This document shows, in pieces, positions 1 to 11,277 of a DNA stretch of 64,000 nucleotides (position 1 is the stretch's first letter; each line of letters starts with the position of its first letter). Below the pieces are notes generated by a model. That model was not told the origin of the DNA and did not search any database. It saw nothing but the letters and a program-made list of their open reading frames with translations. Both the position numbers and the translations under genes were made by a program. Origin of the DNA: Trichuris trichiura (lineage: Eukaryota; Nematoda; Enoplea; Trichinellida; Trichuridae); the NCBI GenBank assembly GCA_037903355.1, contig JBAJFE010000041.1:248001-312000 (forward strand). The letters are read 5' to 3'.

Positions 1-1331
1 CCCTCTTAGCTGAAGAGTAAAGACAGCAGGGTCAGTCGATAAACGCTTTTCCATCAACCAAGTACACTGTCTTTTCTATACAGAACCTTCATACATAACC
101 TGAACAAAAAGGAGGTAGTATTATTTTGAAACTTACGCCACGCTCAGCTCCAGTGCTCTTTAGCTTTCGATTAGGCGCACAATGGCTAAGGGGCGCAGAT
201 GTGTTCTTCTGGTGTGGGAAAACAACTGATGAGCGGTAAGGTGCCAGCTTTTTCGGGCGAACGATTTAGCCAAAACTAAATGGAAAATGGTGTGCGAAAA
301 AGTAATTTTACATCTTTGCAGCTACTAAATGGGACCACTGGATAGGAAGCATGTTCAGTAAGCAATAGGCGGTTTTGCTGCGGCTATTTTGACTCGACAC
401 TTAAGGGGAGGGTTTTATATAGAGTTTACTTAGCATCAATGCTTGACAATAAAACGAAGCGCTTTGATAGAGACTATTAACTACAGCAGTTTGTAATTTA
501 CGTTAACGTTCAAAGTGCATCAAGTGTTCAAAGTGCCTGGAAATGGATTAAAGCTACGAAGAAGTATTGAGTGATCAACTGCTGAAATCGGGCAACATTA
601 GCTATGAATTCATGTAAGACTGCTGGAGGGTGAACAGGGCAGCAGTCGACGACTTAACGCTGCCTATGAATCATGATGCATTAAGGTGCGATAGAAGACG
701 CGAAAACTCGAACACTGTTAAAAATTTATTAACGGATTCGAAAATACGCGCGCGTCTATGCGCATTGGCTAAGATTCCATAGAAAGGTTTTTGCCTAGAA
801 AAAGACTCTTTATAATGTCAGCCAGCGAAATAATAGCATACACAATTGGAAGTTTGTTTCGACTTTGCAGTGGCTACGAAAACGGTTGACGAATAGAGCG
901 GGACATTCATATATACAAGTGAAGAGGTCTTCAGGGTCAGTTGCTTTCAGGATTTTGGTTGCCTTTCGTCCGAGTCATCAGATGCTTGAATTCTGAATGA
1001 AAAAATGAATCAACAAAACTGCATATTAATAGAAAGCCGTCATTTTATTACGCGACAGGGTATAAGTAATTTAACGGCGAATAAACGGTGGTCGCTGGCA
1101 AAATTGACAAAGTGCAAATCATCGTCTATCTAACAATAATTGGGTTCTTCTTGATTGTTCACATGAAGTGTGTACGAGTTCGCAACGGGTTTGTAAAGTT
1201 TAATTTACGTTTTTGTGCTTCCAGCCTGTTTATTACTGAAAAAGTAGTATTTCGGAATCATGCAGCAAACACTTGCAGCTGTGTAATTCAATATCGCCCT
1301 CGTACAAGAATCTATAGCCGGTTTTTAAAAA
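1..1331. other. Left flank without recognised genes
   Basis: I see no recognisable coding region in this stretch. The longest open frame (1088-1360, +) starts at GTG, has no family resemblance and runs into the left end of the Tigger element, so I do not call it. It ends at the TA dinucleotide (1332-1333) where the Tigger element was inserted. Confidence 0.5.
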
Positions 1332-1333
1332 TA

Positions 1334-3968
1334 CAGTTGGCCTTCGTTATCCGCGATTAACTCGTCCCGAATTTTGAGCGTTACAGCGCGTAAAAAGAAT
1401 TCTGCGTTGTGTAGGGTATCCTATGAAAGAGGCCAAATAGCTTGTATTCCAGCCGCGTATTTCATCCTATCCTCTTGAATTCCTTTCGGAACGGTTATCA
1501 TACCTAGTGATCCTTCGAAGCTTGGTACTACGAAATCTAGCTACGAGATACTGACAACAATGAGACTGCGCTTGTCCAGTGGAGCCAGCCATCAGAGTCC
1601 AAGCCATTACATACAAGAAAGGACGAAAGTAGAATGATCTTTCTTTAAACGCCTTGAAATCACCTTGCTTTAATGAGCTAAGCGATGTACTGCTGCGCGG
1701 GATGGGCACAAAGCAGGGGAAATATATAACACAGAGGCGCACTTAAGCAGAAATACTGAGCATCACATGGAACACATCCACATAGAACAAAACGTCTACG
1801 GCAGAAATGTTTGGCGCATCAGGAATCAGACAATTCATCCACTTTCTATAGGTGTGTGCAGATCCCCTGGAAACCGGCCAGCCCTAGGGTTGCTTGAACT
1901 TGTTGGTAGCGAAACTTCTCCCCTTAAAATGATAGGCTCCGCAGCTGCCGGAGCTTTGTTTTAAAACATTGTTATAGGGAGCTGTTTCTCCCTTTTCTTC
2001 GCTTCATCTAATAAATCCTGTAGCGGTTTCAACGAAGCCGTTATTCCTCGTGTAACGATGATGCCACATTCCATGGATTAATCATATTCAACAATCATAT
2101 CCTTCAGGACCTGCGCTTGACGGAAAATACTGGCCAGCTTTTGCAGCGTCCAATCCGACGGTGTTTGAGCTTCTGTATCTTCCATAACGTCGTCGTCACT
2201 GGCCGTAGGTGATTGCATCAGTTCTTCGAGTTCCTTGTTGGTAAAGAGTTCTTCACAATCTTCTATTTGCTCTCTGATATCGTCTTCTATCATGTCGGAG
2301 AAGCCCTCACCTCCCAACTCCTTGGCAATATTCACTATGCCCATGACCTCCTCATCGGTGGCACCTAAGTCCTCGCATTCACTGACTGCGTCTCTCCACA
2401 AACGCTTCCAGCAACTACTGACTGTTCTAGGCTTTATCTCGTGTACTGCCTCCGCAATGAGGGCGATAGCGTCTGCAATTGAGAAACGCTTCCATAGGCC
2501 GGTAAGATCACAATCAGCATTAGCGTGGAGGGTATCACGAAGCTTTCCAAATACGAGACGAGTATAAGTAGCCTGAATGCATTTTATGGCGCCCTGATCT
2601 AGTGGCTGTAGTAGTGATGTCGAGTTAGCGGGCAAAAAGTTCACCTCGACGTTTTCATTAGCGAAGCAAAGATATTGCGGGTGACCGGGGGCGTTATCAA
2701 TTACGAGGAGGACCTTGAAAGCCATCCCCTTGCTTTCCAGGTAATTTTTTGCTTCAGGAATGAAGCATTGGTTAAACCACTCCGTAAAAAGGATAACCGT
2801 CATCCACGCCTTCTTGTTGTGCTGCCAGAAGACCGGCAGGCAATCCTTGTTCTTGTTTCTGAGCGACCGAAAATTACGAGTCCGGTACACAACGCCGGGC
2901 TTTATCATGTGTCCTGCAGCGTTGCCACAGAGCACAAGAGTGAGTCGATCTTTCAGTGGCTTGAATCCCGGGGCTTGCTTTGCGCTCTTGTGGATGTACG
3001 TGCGCTTTGGCATTTGCTTCCAGAATAATGCCGTCTCGTCACAATTGAAGATTTGTTCTGGGAGATATCCCTTTTGGTCCACTATCTCTTTGAATTCCTC
3101 CGGGAATGTCGAGGCAGCTACGCAATCAGCCGATGCCACTTCTCCAGTGATCTTTAAGTTCTTGAGGTTAAAGCGCTTCACGTATTTGGCTAGCCGTCCT
3201 TTGCTAGGAGCAAACCCTTTTCCCTCGTTCTCTGCAACCGAGCCAGAGAAGTGCTCATATAAGCTTAGCGCTTTCTCCCGAATAACTTTCCTGTCGACAG
3301 GGACATGCTTCTGCGACATGTCCTCTATCCAAACGCTTAGCGCTTTCTCGACCTTCACGAGGACTTGGTTGCGAACTACAGCAGCTCTTTTCGCCAGTGA
3401 AAGGTCAGGATGCACACTTCTTCGAATCTCAGCTTCCTGCTGCTTTATAGTAGGAATGCTGGATTCATTCTTCCCGATCTTGCGGCCCACGTCGGCACAT
3501 GACAATCCGCTTTTCAAAAGATCCAGGACTTTTACTTCCTCATGAAGGGTAAGGATGCTACGTTGTCTCTTAGTCCTAGAGGAACCGCTCTGTTCACTTA
3601 GTTGCCTTCTGTCAGCCATGCTCCTATGCGACACCAGTTAAACGACGCGAAAGTTCAGACCTACCACGCTGCAGGGAAACTGATATTTGCGCGCAGCGCG
3701 CGGCCTCGACAACGCGCACGAAGCAATAATGAGCAGTCAGAAAAATGACAATGCCTCATTAGCATTGTGCACGGTTAGAGAGCACTGTGGGCAGAGAAAG
3801 TGTTTCGCGAACGCGCAGATGATCTCACTGCTGCACAGGCATGGCAACGACACTAGTGCAATTATAATGCCAGCCAGCGGCGCGCATGTCCCTGTGAAAA
3901 AATGACGTTACTATTTCACGCTGAACAAACCGCGTTGTATAGAATCCGCGGATAACGAGGGCCGACTG
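1334..3968 (-). mobile_element. Tigger/pogo-type DNA transposon, apparently complete
   Basis: The element is 2635 bp. The left end begins CAGTTGGCCTTCGTTATCCG and the reverse complement of the right end begins CAGTCGGCCCTCGTTATCCG, so the terminal inverted repeats of about 22 bp differ at only two positions. It is flanked on both sides by TA (1332-1333 and 3969-3970), the usual target duplication of the Tc1/mariner/pogo superfamily. Inside is one uninterrupted 518-codon transposase on the minus strand. Intact ends plus an intact ORF suggest a young and possibly still mobile copy. That inference rests on one copy only; other genomic copies would have to be compared. Confidence 0.93.
2078..3634 (-). 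CDS. Tigger-family DDE transposase (518 aa)
   Basis: This is the cut-and-paste transposase of the surrounding Tigger element, expected to bind the terminal repeats and catalyse excision and TA-targeted insertion in the nucleus. Residues about 25-70 form a CENP-B/psq-type helix-turn-helix (LTLHEEVKVLDLLKSG, then DVGRKIGKNESSI). Residues about 80-150 fit the second CENP-B-like DNA-binding domain. The DDE nuclease core follows, with catalytic aspartates visible at about D199 (in FNCDETALFW), D313 (in VIDNAPGHP) and D346 (in LLQPLDQGAIKC), a D-D spacing of 33 as in Tigger proteins. The C-terminal tail is acidic. Length is usual for the family and there is no frameshift or stop. The start is the first ATG of the open frame (complement of 3632-3634). 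A host-domesticated role is possible, but intact ends argue for a live transposon gene. Confidence 0.93.
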   Translation of the reverse strand: MSHRSMADRRQLSEQSGSSRTKRQRSILTLHEEVKVLDLLKSGLSCADVGRKIGKNESSIPTIKQQEAEIRRSVHPDLSLAKRAAVVRNQVLVKVEKALSVWIEDMSQKHVPVDRKVIREKALSLYEHFSGSVAENEGKGFAPSKGRLAKYVKRFNLKNLKITGEVASADCVAASTFPEEFKEIVDQKGYLPEQIFNCDETALFWKQMPKRTYIHKSAKQAPGFKPLKDRLTLVLCGNAAGHMIKPGVVYRTRNFRSLRNKNKDCLPVFWQHNKKAWMTVILFTEWFNQCFIPEAKNYLESKGMAFKVLLVIDNAPGHPQYLCFANENVEVNFLPANSTSLLQPLDQGAIKCIQATYTRLVFGKLRDTLHANADCDLTGLWKRFSIADAIALIAEAVHEIKPRTVSSCWKRLWRDAVSECEDLGATDEEVMGIVNIAKELGGEGFSDMIEDDIREQIEDCEELFTNKELEELMQSPTASDDDVMEDTEAQTPSDWTLQKLASIFRQAQVLKDMIVEYD

Positions 3969-3970
3969 TA

Positions 3971-5274
3971 TTTAAACCAAACCTATAAATAGCAGTTGAC
4001 CTTATTTTCTATCGTAAACAAATAATTGAAGGCTAAAAGTCTTCTCCTTAATGGCAACCACCAACAAGGGAGACCGTTGCCAGCATATGAAGCAACATCC
4101 TTAATGGAAATCTTAAGTTTTTATTTTTAAAATATAATCCACAACGTTTCAAACGGCTTTGCGTCAGCGTCATATCTGTCATTATCGGCGCACAGCTAGA
4201 CAGCAACAATATGCCTTTACTTTGATCTTTTAAATTTTAACGGTTGAGATCAGCAGGTATGACGGTATGCAAGTACGAAAATGACGTTGGACCGACATCG
4301 ATAAGTTAGAGATGCTTCTGTGTGTTTCAGGCGCGTACTCAATAAAAAAAAAACTTGATTTGCATTGTTCGTTTTGTGGTACGTTACCGTACTCATGAAG
4401 GGGGTAGGCAAAAATGCCCCAACAATTTCGAGAGGTCTTTCCGAAGATGGCGTCTGCATTCCAATGTATAATGCCCATTCCATTCTACCAAAAATTTATT
4501 TCGCTAACAAGTTAAAATGCACGCAAAAATATTTGTTGGAAAAGTGCACAGTGACTTTACAGAATAACACGTAGAACTGGTGACGGTAGTAGACGCGCTA
4601 ATGTTTTAAGAGACTAAGGGACAATTGCTTCGCTTAATCACGAAAGAAACGTACGCTGCGGTGAAATATTTTATTTCATTTCATATTTTAGACGACAGAA
4701 CGAACGAACACACTTTGGGAGAAATCAAAACATATGAGCGCACATATGAGGGATTTTTGGAGATCGAAGTAGGACACCTTCAAACGTAGCGGGCCGGTCA
4801 GGGCAAAAATAGTACACACGCATGCTATTCTTCTAGTCGCAACCACAACCGTTACCAAACACAGCTACTAATGGAAACTCCATATACGAATGGTAGCTTC
4901 GTAGAATCTTCTAATATCATATCACCATATCGAAGATCAAACAGACCATCATATCATCATAATAGCATGGCGGTTCAATGCCAAGAAAGTCGGAAGTTCT
5001 ATTCCGTTCCTTTCTACACTGTCTCCTAGCGACTGCGAGGTCCCTCTGCTTCATCATCTGGTTATTCATAAGCACAGGACCAAAATGGACATCGCTTAAG
5101 GTGTCCAAGTCCATATCGTACACGGGCACCACGTTCCAACAGCTTCTCCGAGCAGCCAACCACCTGCCGGCCGTTGCGCATCAACTGGAACGAAGTCGCC
5201 CAATGATTCCATAGAAGGAAGGCCATTTAAAGAAACATCTACTGAGACCAAAAAAAGATTGAACGCATTGCAAA
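3971..5274. other. Intergenic, no gene seen
   Basis: Only short overlapping open frames on both strands are found here (for example around 4230-4574 and 4917-5281). None has a recognisable family and several begin at non-ATG codons. Nothing is called. Confidence 0.5.
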
Positions 5275-5673
5275 TACCCACATCAGCACGGGTTTATCAG
5301 TTTTCAAGTTTTAATATCGTCCAGTCAAACTTGACCTCCAGTGGAGGAACAATATCTTCAACAATTAATAAACACGTCTCCCTTGGTTGTATCGTATCTT
5401 CTCATGTTTTTCGACATAAGTACGACGAAATACCCACATCAGCACAGGTTTATCAGTTTTCAAGTTTTAATATCGTCCACTCAAACTTGACCTCCAGTGG
5501 AGAAACCGCATTGCAAATGCGCACATCAACACGGGTTTATCAGTTTTCAAGTTTAAATATCGTCCAGTCAAACTTGACCTCCAGTGGAGGAACAATATCT
5601 TCAACAATTAATAAACACGTCTCCCTTGGTTGTATCGTATCTTCTCATGTTTGTCGACATAAGTACGACGAAA
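5275..5673. repeat. Local direct-repeat array, about 156-bp unit, arranged full-half-full
   Basis: Three head-to-tail units are visible. Unit 1 (5275-5430) and unit 3 (5514-5673) are nearly identical and about 156-160 bp long. Unit 2 (about 5431-5513) repeats only the first half and lacks the segment beginning AACAATATCTTCAACAATTA. Shared landmarks are CACATCAGCACGGGTTTATC, CAAACTTGACCTCCAGTGG and, in the full units, CGTCTCCCTTGGTTGTATCG. A 153-codon open frame crosses the array only because the repeat lacks stops in that frame, so I do not treat it as a gene. The array could be a minisatellite or a partial tandem duplication. Confidence 0.9.
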
Positions 5674-6627
5674 CCGCTTTGACTGGCGCTGAGGTAACAC
5701 AATGGGAACAAGTTCATTGACAGCCAGTTTCCCATTTGTACATGGCCGCTATCCAACAACGACGAGTGGAGCATACAAAAATATCTTGAGCACCAATGGG
5801 ACCGCAAGTACTAAGCCACTTTTAAAACCGAATATCCTTTGCCAGCATTGCTAATCGATTGAGCAAATGAATAGCTGTACGCAATGCTACTAATCAGCGC
5901 ACTACCACTCGCAACAAGAGCATGTCGTCAAAATGGAAAAAACGCTACGTGTGCGAACGACACTACTAATGATGCGCAGGTACACATATTACCTTACTAA
6001 AAACTTGCACACATTCTTTAGTAAACCTTTATCCTACACGGAAGAATGTCATTTTAAAAAGCGACTTATGCTCGCACAAAACATCGCGCAACGTTCGTAG
6101 AGTCGCGATGACGTTGAATGCCCAATTTATCGGTTGAGAACGTAAGCCGTGCATGGTTAGAGCTTTCGCAACTGTATACACGAACCAGTTGGACGGAAGA
6201 GGGCTTCATTTTGCGTAGGTTTACAGCACTTCAGTGGTGGCATAAAAACTTTAAAGTTTCTTCGCACGAAATAAAACGGAAAGAATACACAAAGACAACG
6301 ATAGCTAACAGCACTGGCTGTTGCACAGGAAAGGAGCATACGAAAAAGCAGATGCTAATGAACATTCGGAGAACATACACATATGCATTGACGGCTAAAT
6401 GATGTCTACGATCTCGACTTCAGGATAGACATTATGTTGCTAAGACTAGGCGGCACCGGAAAATGCTCGCGTTCATACATGCGTATCGGTGCCGCCCTTT
6501 CTGCTACAGAATATCATTCAGGCGGGTAGGACATCTTCTTCCGGACGTAATTCTTCACCATTGGGTGATACCTTTCAGTACAAATAATCACCGCTGTCGA
6601 CGCTCATAATGAATATCATAATAGTAG

Positions 6628-6903
6628 GTCCATTTTGGGTTCGGGTTAAAGTATGAAAAATTAAGTGGTCTGACTACGGACGGCGCTCCAGCTATGGTTG
6701 GCTTGCAAAAAGGGCTTGTTGCATTTGTTAAAAAGGAAATGAATAATCCTGGTCTTGATCCGAACGATTTGATAGTATGCCATTGTATCATACATCAACA
6801 GAGTCTCTGCGCACGGTCGCTGCGTTTCAATAATGCGGCCTTATTAGATATGAAATCTCAGTTTGTACCCATAGGAAAACCCAACTTTTCTCAAAAGTTC
6901 TAA
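6628..6903 (+). pseudogene. hAT-family transposase fragment (ZBED/FAM200/GTF2IRD2-like)
   Basis: The open frame reads ...YEKLSGLTTDGAPAMVG... then GLVAFVKKEM and VCHCIIHQQSLCAR..L. This is the TDGAPAM(V/T)G...GLVALLKK...HCIIHQ..LC motif row of the hAT transposase core found in elements and domesticated genes of the ZBED5/FAM200/SCAND3 type. The frame opens at about 6628, has no start codon or N-terminal BED domain, and stops at 6901-6903, well short of a full transposase (usually over 500 aa). I read it as a decayed remnant. The sequence from 6829 onward recurs at 17790. Confidence 0.75.
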
Positions 6904-7486
6904 AAGCGTTGGCGACTTAAAAAGCATGCTGGTTTCAAAAGTTAATTGCGAGAAGCGCTTAATGCCTTTACGATCTTAGATGTACGTTCAGTTTAAATGG
7001 GCCAGCGGTGCAAAACAGCTGTTTCAACGAATTTACCTCGTTATCCGACATTTTTAGTGCGAATCACAACAGTGGAAGCGTTTAAAATGAAAAATTTCAC
7101 GCAACAATGCACGTCGGCAAGCAATGGCAAGCTAACAATGAAGTGAGCTACAGTAATCTGTACTTGTACATATTCACGGGTCAAATCGTTTATTTATTTT
7201 TTATTACGTCGTTTATTTATTTTTTTATGTGTTTGCGTGATGCGCTCTTATTTGGTGCTGATTAAATAAAATGCAGATCTTTTAATTATGCGCCTGAAAG
7301 CCGACTGTACTATAAGCTGTAAACAAACAAATGCAGGTACATCCTGTCAAAAACACAGAAAACTATTAAAGTAAACAACGACGTTGTTTTCGCGTTTAAA
7401 TGCAGCCGCTTCTTTGTTAATAATATCATTGCTAGTTCGAGCATTGCTTAAACGAGTTGTAGGCTTCAGTTAATGGCCAAAACCGA
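6829..7486 (+). repeat. Dispersed direct repeat, copy 1 (hAT tail)
   Basis: About 650 bp here match 17790-18451 in the same orientation with roughly 90% identity by eye. Landmarks are AATAATGCGGCCTTAT at the start, GTACCCATAGGAAAACCCAA, the T-rich TTTATTTATTTTTTATTACG, and GGCCAAAA near the end. The first 75 bases overlap the end of the hAT-like frame, so the repeat looks like the 3' part of a hAT element. Copy 1 ends exactly where a foldback element begins (7488). Confidence 0.85.
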
Positions 7487-7487
7487 T

Positions 7488-7588
7488 GAGCAAATTGTTA
7501 GAGAAAATAGAGAACGCTTTCGATACCACAGAGAACACTTTTCATATCAGTATCAAAAACGTTCTGTGTTTTCTCTAACAATTTGCTC
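7488..7588. mobile_element. Foldback element (GAGCAAATTGT family), copy 1
   Basis: This is a near-perfect hairpin. The left arm GAGCAAATTGTTAGAGAAAA pairs with the right arm ending TTTTCTCTAACAATTTGCTC, and pairing extends for about 40 bp with mismatches towards the loop. The termini are shared with 36055-36218 and with the remnant at 40502-40530. It is too short to encode anything, so it is best read as a foldback or MITE-like non-autonomous element. No clear target duplication was seen. Confidence 0.8.
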
Positions 7589-10500
7589 GTCCATTCGTTG
7601 GTAGGGCATTTTGCAGTTTACTTACAGATACATCAAACAGGCTAAACCCATGAATCAGAAGATCAACTCTGAAACGTTTTCAACGAAAGTAAAGAGACAA
7701 GCTGCGTTAATGGAAGGCTCACAACACATTTTCTCGCCCGCAAGTTGGAACACGAACAAATCAAAAGCAAAACCCACCCGAAATAAAAAAATACGGATAA
7801 CCATACTAAGCCGTATATCGCCAACAGTCAGACTAAAATATACAACCCCAAAAAAATTTATTAAAACTAAACTTTTGAACTCTGCTAACTGACACAAAAC
7901 CCAGCGAATGAATGTCCACAAACAAAAGTACAAGTATTAAACCTAATAAATCCATTCAAAATGCTGACAGAGAATTCTAAAACCTTTATGGACTTATGAC
8001 AAAACGTAATATTTTATAAAAATAATTCAGAGGTAGTTTTCATGCAAGATAAGACTTTCGCTCAAGAGCACAAGACAATTCGCAAAATCATAAAAAATAA
8101 CTGCCGGCCGGAAAAACTTTTTCTTAATGGTCTGCAGGTTCACTTTGGTAGTGTTATAAGCACTTCTGCTGCTCGTCAGTCAGTATCAGCTGCACTGTGG
8201 TCGGAGCTGGTAGGCGCGTGTCTTTTACTTCTGACGGCCCCGACAAAACCTATCATTCAATCATATAGGGCAAGAGAAGCTCCATGAACGAGTAGCAGCA
8301 GAGGCAGATGACGACCATAGTAAGAACAGATCCTTGTGGTAAAGCTGATCAATGGACCAACGGAGACAACCGACTTCGGTACCGGTACCACCATATCTCC
8401 AGATTGGCAATTACGCCGAAACGTACACACTGGGCGTCGACTGACTGGTTCCGCTGAAAGGAGGAACCAGCAATTCCGGTTGCTTCTGGGTAACGGTTAA
8501 AGATGACGCTGGTGTAAAGGCTACAGCTTGGATGTCACCACCACCTTTCCCTATTCTACGGATGAAGAGGAAGACAATCTCCTTTCTGGATGCGATTTTC
8601 CACTTTACACCTTAAGAAGATATCTCTGAAGGACCGGCAAACTCTTTTACTGGCGCGCAGTGTCAATTACGTGTAAGATATTAACATTTATGGAAACGAT
8701 ATCGACATCATACAACAGTAGCGCATTGCCAAGGGCTAGTGGACGGTGAGGAGCGAATCGATGTATCCTTTCTGCTCATCCCATCCTAACGGAAAGATAT
8801 AGAACATTATTAGGCGATGCGCTCATTTGAAGATATTTGTCTCCAACATTAAAAATGTGTATGTGTCTTATGTGAAGGATAGAAAATTCTTAAAAGCTGT
8901 GTTCATAAGATATGCGTCGGAAGAAAGAAAAAACTGAATCGTCGAATAGAGGAACAGACCGTAGAAAGAACTTGTGCGACAAAAGATTGGCGGGATAGAA
9001 TACTTCTTCTATCCCTTCCACCTAAAGCAGCGAATTGGCTATCGTTTCTTCTTCTTCTTCTTCCGAGAAACCAGCAATCTAAAAATGTTCCAATGGCCAT
9101 GAAGAACTCTGATGAAGTTAGAGTTGATTCCAAAAGTGGTCTAACATTCACGAAACAAAGAACCAACCACATTAACCCAACCTGCAGATGGGTCTTCGTT
9201 GGCAAAAAAGATGAAAGTAGGAAACGTAGAACGAATGCTGTTCAGAAGAGAACGGAATAACAAGAAATTGCAAGCATATTCTTCTTATTAACCAGACTGA
9301 CTAGCTCTATATGATATTTACGCTAAAAACTGTATACACTTACGAATGAATGTATCAGGAATAAATAAACGCACTAGTTCTTGAAACGAATGCTGAAACG
9401 AGGATACACCTTTAAAAATCAATCGTTTATGCAAATAAGAGGCTGCTTTACGGTATCATTAAGAAGCGCCAACATGCGCGCATGAATATGCAATCACTTT
9501 TTCATATTTTATGAAGAATTCAAATCTAATGCTATTTAGATGACGATATGAATTATCTTGTTATTATGAGCACACTCTAACACGCTAAACATTTCATTTT
9601 ATTGGCTCATATAACAAATGTTTACAAAATATTCAGCAAAGCAGACTTAGTAATGTTATCGGCAACAGACAGAAGATGGTGAAGTTCAGTAGAAAAAGAG
9701 AATCTTGTCTCTTAGGCGCCCCTCCGTTAAACTGTAGGTTTGCAGGCCAAGCTGTCCTGCCATTACCTAAGCCTAAGGCTAAACATAAGGCTTTTTTCTT
9801 GGCTCAAATTTGGGAAAGGGCAAGAAAGGGTGATTGTCATGGTCTTCAGTAAAGACACAAGAATTTAAGGGCATGCTTGCAAGAAAGGAACCTGCTTTCC
9901 TCAGACGACGGGCGTCTAAAAGACAAGAACCGAAAAAGGCTTTGTCTGCATGCTATCGACATGCGTTCGTTCAGTACAGCACTGCTCCCGTTATTACCAA
10001 CTTGATACTGCTGTATTAACGGATGCTAATCTTTTTTCTGGCTCATTCGTAAAAATGCACCGTTGCTTTTCATTCTTGTCTTAAGCATTAGACAGTTAAA
10101 TTAAGGTTATTTAAAGTCCTAATGAATGTAACAAAAAGAAAAAAGACGCTTGCATGTGGAACCATAACGACAAGAAACATCATTACGATTTTCGGAACCA
10201 TCTTTTCGCCTATATTTCCGCAGTTAAGAAACATCATTTCGCTTTAGAGCGTTCAATTTTTTCTCCATCATATTTTTAATGCAGCTCTATGACAACAGTC
10301 TTTTCAATAAATCCATCGCTCATCATTGTTACCTTCCTTGAAGCGCGCTTGTAAAAACTTACTTTAAACAGTTAAACTCATTGAATAATGATTTCCCACT
10401 CACTATTCTCATTAGGGTTTAGTACCGCTGAGAACGGGTCACGCGCGGCCCGAATGGGACGGTCTAATGTTAAATTTTTTTTCTAACGGCACAAATTTCA

Positions 10501-10777
10501 TATGAACAATTGAAACGTGAAGAACAAGAATTAGCAAAATATACAGGTAAACGTTTTTACGCAATATTGGATACAGCTTAAACTCTAAAGTGAAATTACA
10601 GTGATGCTCAGGTTACAAGAATGCTTAATGCGGATTACTGTCGTGACAGGACATTTTCCATGATGATATTTGAAGTGGGCGGTTGCTTTTTACGGACGCT
10701 GAGGAGCGAAAAGACTTATCTTTTCTGCTCATCGTGTCCTCGAATTGATTGGCGACCGTCCACCCGTTTCCGCCACT
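7589..10777. other. Gene-poor stretch
   Basis: Only short open frames without family resemblance were found (for example 7611-7892, 8042-8287, 9834-10019). A 22-base block TCCTTGTGGTAAAGCTGATC+AA at 8331-8352 recurs exactly at 11659-11680. A small GAA/TTC-rich tract lies near 9043-9063. I see no RNA gene. Confidence 0.45.
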
Positions 10778-11277
10778 AACGGTATGTTTTCTTTTCTTAC
10801 TCTTTAATTCTATCCCCTAAAGTTAACTTTAGAAATGGGCGATTACGTATGTTTCAACGTAACGTATTGTTGGAAACTGAAGTGTAGAAAAAGCGTTGCT
10901 CGATTTCTTTCAATACTTTGTAATTAACCATTCAAATAGTCCATTACACTACTGTTGTCATTGTTTAACAAATTGAATTGATGTCTTACGTATAATTGTC
11001 TTTTTCCTAATAGCTGCCAACTTTCATCTCTTATTTCCTCGATAGTGATCTTTTGTCAATGAAAATTTTTACGATTCCTTCCGCGTGATGGAAAGCTTCC
11101 TCCTAATGAATTTATTCGGGCAAAAAAGACACCATAAACGAAACAATTTTGTAGTTGATACTTTAATTTTAAATTACTAAATCACGTGTTCGTTAATGTT
11201 GATATCTTTTTTCAATATTGGCAAACTCTTAATCGATGCATCAATAGGAGATTTGTCGTTTTCTACTTTGACCATGC
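10778..11277 (-). repeat. Inverted dispersed repeat, copy A
   Basis: The reverse complement of this segment aligns with 15444-15957 at roughly 75-80% identity over about 500 bp with small gaps. Shared blocks include CTTAATCGATGCATCAATA (reverse complement TATTGATGCATCGATTAAG in copy B), CCTCCTAATGAATTTATTC and CTAAAGTTAACTTTA. Copy B lies directly behind the PUSL1 stop codon. There are hints of weaker similarity between sequence just right of copy A (to about 11320) and the end of the last PUSL1 coding exon, which would make copy A a decayed inverted duplicate of the gene's 3' end. A MITE-like repeat is the alternative. Confidence 0.75.

Noticed and set aside
2235..3545. Several + strand frames across the Tigger transposase
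   Set aside because: They are shadows of the intact minus-strand 518-codon DDE transposase.
5259..5720. 153-codon open frame over the tandem repeat
   Set aside because: It starts at a non-ATG codon and simply repeats the array; the open frame follows from a stop-free repeat unit.
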